DNA of 11,762 nt, from assembly GCA_021795535.1 (NCBI GenBank), contig JAJYPG010000011.1, forward strand, positions 1-11,762, in the 5' to 3' direction. The number at the start of each line of letters is the position of its first letter. The first letter of the stretch is position 1. The notes under the pieces were generated by a model. It saw nothing but the letters and a program-made list of their open reading frames with translations. It searched no databases and was not told where the DNA came from. Below, one piece after another: positions 7,090 to 11,762 of the stretch. The position numbers and the translations under genes are program-made. The DNA comes from Planctomycetota bacterium (GTDB lineage Bacteria > Planctomycetota > Phycisphaerae > WQYP01).

Positions 7090-8598
7090 CTATCCGCCCA
7101 CCACGGGTAAAGCCACCCGTGCGGAGCCAACTGTTGCGGTCCGATGTGTTTTGACCACATGGCCGACCAGATCGTAGTGCTTGAATCCCTCAATTTCGAC
7201 CTTCAGAAGCTCGCCTGGCGATGCCGCGAGATCGCGGAGCAGGACCTGCCCGTCAATATCGGGCGCTTGTCCGGCATGACGTCCGACTGCGGCGCGTTTG
7301 GCCTTATTGGCCTGATCCACTAGCACATCAATGGTTTGGCCAATCATGGCCTGATTCTTTTTTTGCACAATATCCTGCTGGGCGAGCATGATTTCCTCTT
7401 TGCGGCGAGCGGAAATATCAGCCGCCACGCCCTGGGTCCGCCAGAGGCGTCCCGCGGGCGTTTCAGGTTCTGGGGAATATTCAAACACGCCCAGGCAGTC
7501 AAAACCGAAATCCTGAATGAACTTCAGCAGTTCCCGGTGCTGATCCTCGGTTTCTCCGGGGAAACCACTGATAAAGGTGGTGCGAATGGTCATGCCGGGA
7601 ATCCAGCGGCGTAATTTTTCCAGCAGCGTTTCAATCTGTGCGCGGGTAACCTTGCGACGCATGGCGTGGAGTATCTGATTGTTTATATGTTGCAGTGGCA
7701 TATCAATATATTTAACAATATTCGGTGCATCGGCAATGGCGTGAATCATCTCATCGGTAAAACAGCTTGGATAGGCGTACATCAGGCGAATCCAGCCGAC
7801 ATCGCGCACGCCACCAAGGGCCTTGAGCATGCCGGCAAGGCCCTGGCCCGGGCCGTCAAACCCGATGTCTTTGCCATAACTGGTGGTATCCTGCCCGATT
7901 AAATTCAGCTCAAAAACACCGTCGTCTATAAGTTCGCGTGCCTCCAGAAGAATTTGCTGAAGCGGTTTGCTGCGCATTGGCCCGCGAATGCCGGGAATGG
8001 TGCAGAACGTGCAACCCTGGTTGCACCCTTCGGAAACACGCAGATAGGCATAATGGCGCGGCGTAAGACGCAGACGCGCGTCATCATGATCCGTGTAGCC
8101 TGTTTTTCCGCGGTCCCGGCGGGAAATAAGCTGGGTCACGGCATGAAATTCGCCCAGGTTTTTATCCGCCTGACGCAAATCCGCCGCAGGCCCACGCACC
8201 GCCTGCACAATATTTTCACGGTCAAACACCCCAACCAGTGCATCAATACCGGGGGCTTCATCCAGCAGACGCGACTTGTCACGCTGCACCAGACAACCCG
8301 CCACCACCACCCGCACCGGACGGCCTTTTCGCCCAGCGTTTTCCTTGGTTTCCAGTGCCTCGCGAATGACCGACATGCCTTCTTGCCGGCTGGCATCCAG
8401 AAAGCCACACGTATTTATGACTATGACATCGGCGGAGGCGTGGTCGGGTGTCACGCCGATACCGTCGGCGGCAAGCAGGCCGAGCATACGCTCGGAATCA
8501 ACCAAATTTTTCGGACACCCCAGCGAGACAAAGGCGACTGACTCAATGGCCGTTGGCTTCCGCAAAGTTGACTGTGGATTTGTTTTTCCGCGTTTCAT
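7090..8598 (-). CDS. rimO: Ribosomal protein S12 methylthiotransferase
   Basis: Radical-SAM methylthiotransferase that modifies the beta-carbon of a conserved aspartate of ribosomal protein S12. Of its 502 residues, the N-terminal UPF0004 domain supplies three cluster cysteines: C28 in VSLGCPKNLVDSE, C64 in NTCGF and C102 in AGCLVQR. The radical-SAM domain has CX3CX2C at C192, C196 and C199 within SEGCNQGCTFCTIPGIRG. The C-terminal part from about 420 is the TRAM substrate-binding domain. VSLGCPKNLVDSE separates it from the tRNA enzyme MiaB. It is longer than the usual roughly 440 residues because of an 18-residue N-terminal extension, a linker at 137-180 and a longer tail. ATG 8598 has AGGTG 8 bases upstream. 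It heads the rimO-pgsA-zinc-ribbon group. Confidence 0.96.
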   Translation of the reverse strand: MKRGKTNPQSTLRKPTAIESVAFVSLGCPKNLVDSERMLGLLAADGIGVTPDHASADVIVINTCGFLDASRQEGMSVIREALETKENAGRKGRPVRVVVAGCLVQRDKSRLLDEAPGIDALVGVFDRENIVQAVRGPAADLRQADKNLGEFHAVTQLISRRDRGKTGYTDHDDARLRLTPRHYAYLRVSEGCNQGCTFCTIPGIRGPMRSKPLQQILLEARELIDDGVFELNLIGQDTTSYGKDIGFDGPGQGLAGMLKALGGVRDVGWIRLMYAYPSCFTDEMIHAIADAPNIVKYIDMPLQHINNQILHAMRRKVTRAQIETLLEKLRRWIPGMTIRTTFISGFPGETEDQHRELLKFIQDFGFDCLGVFEYSPEPETPAGRLWRTQGVAADISARRKEEIMLAQQDIVQKKNQAMIGQTIDVLVDQANKAKRAAVGRHAGQAPDIDGQVLLRDLAASPGELLKVEIEGFKHYDLVGHVVKTHRTATVGSARVALPVVGG

Positions 8599-9192
8599 GC
8601 TGCCGACACCTGATACTTAAAAATTCACAATTCCGGACAAAAGCCCAGCCTTCGCTCGCCAGTCCGTCTGCGGCGTGGCATAATTTTCCAATAGACCAGA
8701 ATAGCAGATTCAGAGGCTTACAGCCAGAAGAAATGGAAGAATTTTCACAACTCCAACCACGGGTCGCCCGGATAATATCACCAACTCAACGAGCACTACG
8801 GTTTGAACCGCAAAGAACCTGGAGAATGCGAAGAACGCCGAAGTCCGTGCCGCAGGCATCCGGTTCCTGATCTGGCGTTATGATGACTTTGCACCGCTGC
8901 CGCAGTAATTTCCAATCCTGCCCGCTCAACGCATGCGTGGTGTATGCCGCTGGCTTTAATCTGTGAAAATCTGTCCAGAAAATCGCCGCCAGGTTCCTCG
9001 TAAGCGAAAAATAACGTCGCTTTTTCATGTTCAGAGGTGTCCGGATCTTCGGACATGACTGACTGTTGATAAATCGTCCGCCAGTTGTTCGCCGGCCCCT
9101 GATCCGCGGCTACAATAATACGTTGCATGTCCGGGGAACCGCCTATGGTGTTGGTGGATTCCGTGACGGGATGCGGCAAGGAACCCGGCGGA
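8599..9192. other. 594-base stretch without a convincing gene
   Basis: This separates the divergent starts of rimO and the first hemerythrin gene, so promoters for both should lie here. A TACAAT -10-like hexamer is at 9111-9116 without a well-spaced -35. Minus-strand frames at 8796-9128 and 8786-9028 are open but their translations lose protein character partway. The rightmost part (from ATG 9128) looks the more protein-like, so a decayed small gene is possible. Short direct repeats are present: GCAAAGAAC (8810-8818) with GCGAAGAAC (8828-8836), and AATCTGT twice (8958-8964 and 8968-8974). Two small inverted repeats are CGGTT/AACCG (8799-8810) and TGTCCG/CGGACA (9038-9055). Confidence 0.5.
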
Positions 9193-9699
9193 ATGCTTGA
9201 TGACCATCCACCTTTGAAACGTCATGAAAGTCTGCAACCGTTTTCACGCGACCATTTCCTGGCTTTGCGCGTCGCCAAGCATTTATTGCAGGCGGTCAAT
9301 TCCGATGTCGCCGCACGATTAAAGGCCCGCGAAGAGTTTTTGGCGGCGTGGCGGACGGAAATGGGGTCGCACTTCAATGAAGAGGAACAACTGCTGATTC
9401 CGTTGATGCTGTCCGAAGAAATGCGGCGAATGCGGGATGACCACGCCAACATCCGGTTGCTGGCCGCACAGGGTGTATCAACCGGAAGCACGGATGATCC
9501 GGGCGTGGCGTGGTGCGCATCGCTGGGTCGGATGTTGCATGATCATGTCCGCTGGGAGGAAAGATCGTTATTCGGGGCAATTCAAAACCGGGCGGCGGCG
9601 GAGCAACTGGAAGTCATTGGCCGAGCCACTGCGGAAATTGAAAGACAGCGCCCTGGAATTCGGAAACGCGGCCCGGCCCGCAACAAAAAATCAACATGA
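9193..9699 (+). CDS. Hemerythrin-like (HHE domain) protein 1
   Basis: A 168-residue helical protein of the hemerythrin/HHE cation-binding family, expected to form a four-helix bundle with a non-heme di-iron site that binds O2, NO or serves in redox sensing. Candidate ligands fall in the expected order: H21 (SRDHF), H60 with E64 (HFNEE), H84 (DDHAN), and H118 with E122 (HDHVRWEE). The basic, Lys/Arg-rich C-terminus (from about 150) is probably disordered. ATG 9193 is chosen because AAGGAA lies 9 bases upstream and the family's N-terminal PPLKRHESLQPFSRDH block starts here. The ATGs at 9127 and 9145 would add unrelated residues and lack a ribosome site. The second hemerythrin gene follows after 21 bases, so the two are very likely co-transcribed. 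Confidence 0.86.
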   Translation: MLDDHPPLKRHESLQPFSRDHFLALRVAKHLLQAVNSDVAARLKAREEFLAAWRTEMGSHFNEEEQLLIPLMLSEEMRRMRDDHANIRLLAAQGVSTGSTDDPGVAWCASLGRMLHDHVRWEERSLFGAIQNRAAAEQLEVIGRATAEIERQRPGIRKRGPARNKKST

Positions 9700-9720
9700 T
9701 TGCCTTACAGGAGTTATAAA

Positions 9721-10320
9721 ATGGTGGTCAATATTGGTGACAAACCACAGGCGGATTTTTCCCAGCCCATTGAACTGATGATGGACTGCCACCGGCGGAT
9801 TGAACGATTTTTATTCAATCTTCAGAAAGTTTCTCGGACCAGCAATGCCGCTTCATTGGATGACGCACACCGCGAAGCCCTGCGCTCGGCGCTGGACTAT
9901 TTCACCCAGGCGGGACCACGGCACAATCAGGATGAGGAAGCGTCGTTATTTCCCGCATTAAAAGAAATAAATAATTCGGAAGCACAGGCGGCAGTAACGC
10001 GGATGATGGAGCTTGCCGGGGAACATCGTCATGCGGAGCAGATTCATAAGCGAATTGATGATCTTGGCCGCCAGTGGCTTGCGGAAGGGCGCATTGGGCC
10101 GGATGAATTGCATGAGTTCGGTGGACTGGTGGAACAGCTTATTAAACTGTACCAGCCCCATATCGCCATGGAAGAGCGGGAGATTTTTCCGCTGGCCGCC
10201 AGAATGCTTGCCCCGCACACAATTGCCGGCATTGGTGAACAGATGCGCCTGCGCCGGATTGTCAATCCGGGGCGCGAAGGCAGCGCGTGTTCCAAGCGTC
10301 GGAAAAGCAATCAAATTTAA
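9721..10320 (+). CDS. Hemerythrin-like (HHE domain) protein 2
   Basis: A 199-residue HHE-domain protein, second in the pair and only loosely similar to the first. Candidate di-iron ligands are H24 (CHRRIE), H68 and E72 (HNQDEE), H102 (GEHRHAEQIH, with H104 and H109 close by), and H147 and E151 (HIAMEEREIFP). The C-terminal tail after 180 is basic. ATG 9721 has a strong AGGAG 7 bases upstream; the TTG at 9700 would start within the intergenic spacer. It lies 21 bases after protein 1. The convergent Crp/Fnr-type gene ends 21 bases downstream. No fused sensor or output domain is visible, so the pair are stand-alone HHE proteins. Roles in O2 or NO binding or iron handling are family inference. 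Confidence 0.86.
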   Translation: MVVNIGDKPQADFSQPIELMMDCHRRIERFLFNLQKVSRTSNAASLDDAHREALRSALDYFTQAGPRHNQDEEASLFPALKEINNSEAQAAVTRMMELAGEHRHAEQIHKRIDDLGRQWLAEGRIGPDELHEFGGLVEQLIKLYQPHIAMEEREIFPLAARMLAPHTIAGIGEQMRLRRIVNPGREGSACSKRRKSNQI

Positions 10321-10341
10321 GTGCGCCATGGATGGCTTTTT

Positions 10342-11109
10342 TCAATTCGGATATGGATGTTTGCCGGACAGTTTATCTGACGCAGGCGACCCGGACGTGG
10401 AGGGTAAATCCTCGGCAATACGCATCAGTTCATGCGGACGCAGCAACGTCACACGGCGGCGGCCCAGCCGAACCAGGCCAGCCACCCGCCATTGGTTTAA
10501 CTGGCGGCTTACCGTGAAGAGTGTCGTACCGGTCATTTCCGCCAGGTCCTGACGCGAAAGCGCCACATCCAGCAGCACGCCATCAGCCACGCGCCGTCCG
10601 GTTTGTGAAGCAAGTCTGGCTATGGCACGGGCAATGCGTTGTTCCACCCGCTGGGTGGACAGTTCAATGCAACGCTGCTGAAATTCCTGTATTCGCTGCA
10701 CCATCAACCGCATGGCGTTAAGCGCCATCTTGGGATGCTTTTCCATAAGCCGGTGAACCACCGCAGTGGTCCATGTCAGCACGCGGGAAGGCGCAACGGC
10801 AAGGGCGGAGATGGGATACTTCATATCTCCCACGGCGGCCATTCCCCCCAGCATGTCTCCCGGACCTAAAAAGCGATGGAGAATTTCCCGTCCGTCCGGG
10901 GTTATTTCCGAGGCGCGAAACTGTCCGTCAATAACCACAAACAACGTTGTGGCCTGATTGCCCTGACGGAAGAGGAGGGTTGAGGGCTTAATCAATCGTT
11001 CTTGTGCCAGAAACGCACAATCCTTTAAGTCAGACGGATTTAAGGAATTAAAAAGCGGCACCAGCGACAGGATTTTGGCGATCCGATCTATTTCCATCTG
11101 CTTAAGCAT
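10342..11109 (-). CDS. Crp/Fnr-family transcriptional regulator
   Basis: A 255-residue regulator. The N-terminal cyclic-nucleotide-binding-like beta-roll spans about 20-115 (SLVPLFNSLNPSDLK, then LFRQGNQATTLFVVIDG and LGPGDMLGGMAAV). A long dimer helix is at 118-160 and a winged helix at about 183-225 (LSRQDLAEMTGTTLFTVSRQLNQW). It lacks the N-terminal Cys group that binds 4Fe-4S in FNR; the only Cys are C31 and C147. The cNMP-contacting pattern of CRP is not evident either, so the effector is unknown (heme/NO, redox or other). At the FNR Glu209 position of the recognition helix there is Phe (LFTVSR). ATG 11109 is preferred over 11097. The frame is open to 11298, but those 63 residues are not family-like. 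It is divergent from the DUF1858-type gene and convergent with the hemerythrins. Confidence 0.9.
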   Translation of the reverse strand: MLKQMEIDRIAKILSLVPLFNSLNPSDLKDCAFLAQERLIKPSTLLFRQGNQATTLFVVIDGQFRASEITPDGREILHRFLGPGDMLGGMAAVGDMKYPISALAVAPSRVLTWTTAVVHRLMEKHPKMALNAMRLMVQRIQEFQQRCIELSTQRVEQRIARAIARLASQTGRRVADGVLLDVALSRQDLAEMTGTTLFTVSRQLNQWRVAGLVRLGRRRVTLLRPHELMRIAEDLPSTSGSPASDKLSGKHPYPN

Positions 11110-11182
11110 TGCAACATGATAAACGCACAAGGTCCATTCCGCGATTTCCCACCCGCACCAGGTGAAAAAAATCCATCGGCAA

Positions 11183-11198
11183 TTTGCTCTGGAGCAAA
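11183..11198. promoter_or_regulatory. Candidate Crp/Fnr-type operator palindrome
   Basis: TTTGCTC (11183-11189) and GAGCAAA (11192-11198) are perfect inverted arms around TG. The inner 14 bases read TTGCT-N4-AGCAA, the same spacing as the FNR box TTGAT-N4-ATCAA. The site lies between the regulator gene and the DUF1858-type gene, 62 bases before the latter's ATG and 74 bases before the former's. Its centre is 41.5 bases upstream of 11232, the start predicted from the TATTCT hexamer at 11220-11225. Confidence 0.55.
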
Positions 11199-11219
11199 GT
11201 GAAAACCCGGTTTGGTCCA

Positions 11220-11225
11220 TATTCT
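11220..11225 (+). promoter_or_regulatory. Candidate -10 element for the DUF1858-type gene
   Basis: TATTCT matches TATAAT at 4 of 6 positions, and no good -35 hexamer lies 17 bases upstream; the palindrome occupies that region instead. This is what a class II activated promoter would look like, but the hexamer was picked with the palindrome in mind and is weak alone. Confidence 0.3.
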
Positions 11226-11259
11226 TATTCATGTGATACGCATTGGAAAGGCGGATAAA

Positions 11260-11550
11260 ATGCCCGGCAAAACTCCACCAACTGTAACCGAACATCAAAT
11301 AATATCGGAGGTGTTGGCCGTCTTTCCGCAGGCGGTCAATGAATTTGTTGTGAGGCGTATGGCCTGTCCCGGCTGCCCCATGGCGAAATTTGAAACCATG
11401 GTTGAAGCGGCCCGGAATTATGGTGTGGAACCGCGGGAACTGTTGGCCGCAATGGCATTGCGATTGCCAAAAAAACGCTATGTACCGTGCGGCAAAGAGA
11501 TGTTTCCAAGGGGAAAAAACCGTAAGGAGCGAAAATGTCGATCACATTAA
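11260..11550 (+). CDS. DUF1858-type redox-disulfide protein
   Basis: A 96-residue protein whose residues 8-66 match the DUF1858 fold found next to hybrid-cluster proteins: TEHQIISEVLAVFP, then MACPGCPMAKFETMVEAARNYGVEPRELLAAM. The C36-P-G-C39 pair is the expected redox-active disulfide. A basic tail (68-96) adds C77 and C93 and is unlike the minimal domain. ATG 11260 is chosen because GGAAAGG lies 8 bases upstream; the frame's earlier ATG at 11212 would begin near the operator and add 16 unrelated residues. Its 3' end overlaps the A-type carrier gene by 16 bases, and that gene's AAGGAG ribosome site lies inside this one, so the two are probably translationally coupled. No hcp gene is visible, though one could lie beyond the right edge. 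Confidence 0.82.
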   Translation: MPGKTPPTVTEHQIISEVLAVFPQAVNEFVVRRMACPGCPMAKFETMVEAARNYGVEPRELLAAMALRLPKKRYVPCGKEMFPRGKNRKERKCRSH

Positions 11551-11762
11551 CACCAAATGCCGTGGCGGAATTGGGTCGGGTAATTCGGGAACAGGGATTG
11601 GACCCGTCGGTTACGGGGTTGCGCGTATCTTATGTGTCCAGTGGCCACGCAGTGCAGCGGTACGGCATGGAACTCCAGGAATTCCGCGATGCGCCGGTCA
11701 ACGGAGATGAGAGCCTGGTAGCGCACGGCATTCCGATACGTTGCGGTCAGAAGGATTATCGC
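11535..11762 (+). CDS. A-type Fe-S carrier-like (IscA/HesB family), 3'-truncated
   Basis: The first 76 codons of a protein starting MSITLTPNAVAEL, with GLDPSVTGLRV at 21-31 and an E/D-rich segment followed by AHGIPI (63-68). This is the layout of IscA/SufA/HesB scaffolds, which carry Fe-S clusters or iron to target proteins. Aligned without gaps, the family's first ligand Cys (in GGGCSGF) is H38 here (SSGHAVQRY). The only Cys seen is C70, outside the usual positions. The family's C-terminal CxC would be beyond the window edge. ATG 11535 has AAGGAG 5 bases upstream and lies within the end of the preceding gene. Classification rests on the N-terminal half, so a divergent or non-cluster-binding member is possible. 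Confidence 0.7.
   Translation, partial: MSITLTPNAVAELGRVIREQGLDPSVTGLRVSYVSSGHAVQRYGMELQEFRDAPVNGDESLVAHGIPIRCGQKDYR

Noticed and set aside
11110..11298. N-terminal extension of the Crp/Fnr protein
   Set aside because: The 63 extra residues (Trp/Cys-rich) do not resemble the family and would run through the operator palindrome.
9286..11340. A 12-base GCAGGCGGTCAA match shared by hemerythrin 1 and the DUF1858-type gene
   Set aside because: Both copies are inside coding sequence in unrelated contexts and the match is too short to indicate a repeat family.

Overview
The window reads as ordinary bacterial chromosome, densely coded on both strands, moderately GC-rich and with no mobile element. 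Kinship is uncertain. Gram-negative-type peptidoglycan recycling (anmK), Shine-Dalgarno starts, and small uncharacterised zinc-ribbon and acidic-tail proteins would suit an uncultivated lineage such as the PVC group, but this is a guess from gene content, not a measured placement.

Layout. 1-761 is the 3' part of lipA (lipoyl synthase), which enters from the left edge. Convergent to it, on the minus strand, are a GH57 amylase-like glycosidase (822-1985) and anmK (2246-3442). Between those two lies a perfect 9-bp inverted repeat (2123-2144). A tRNA-Ser(UGA) sits at 3726-3812 on the plus strand, followed by a Nudix hydrolase (3974-4528). A minus-strand gene for a small protein with a very acidic tail (4703-5080) is divergent from coaD (5341-5871). 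A minus-strand group rimO > pgsA > small zinc-ribbon protein (8598 down to 5907) follows the widespread rimO-pgsA order. The 594 bases 8599-9192 hold no convincing gene. Shorter stretches without a convincing gene are 1986-2245, 3443-3725, 3813-3973, 4529-4702 and 5081-5340.

The right end (9193-11762) is the most distinctive part. It holds two tandem hemerythrin-like (HHE) genes, a convergent Crp/Fnr-family regulator gene (minus strand), and, divergent from the regulator, a short DUF1858-type redox-disulfide protein gene. That gene overlaps the start of an A-type Fe-S carrier (IscA/HesB) gene cut by the right edge. The regulator/DUF1858 intergenic region contains a 16-bp palindrome with FNR-type half-site spacing. 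It lies 41.5 bp upstream of a start point predicted from a nearby -10-like hexamer. The A-type protein has His where the family's first ligand Cys is expected. Together these suggest an oxygen-, NO- or redox-responsive locus built around di-iron and Fe-S chemistry. That reading is inferred from gene content and position.

The rest is housekeeping: lipoate synthesis, coenzyme A synthesis (coaD), phosphatidylglycerol synthesis (pgsA), ribosomal protein S12 modification (rimO), cell-wall sugar recycling (anmK) and alpha-glucan handling (GH57).
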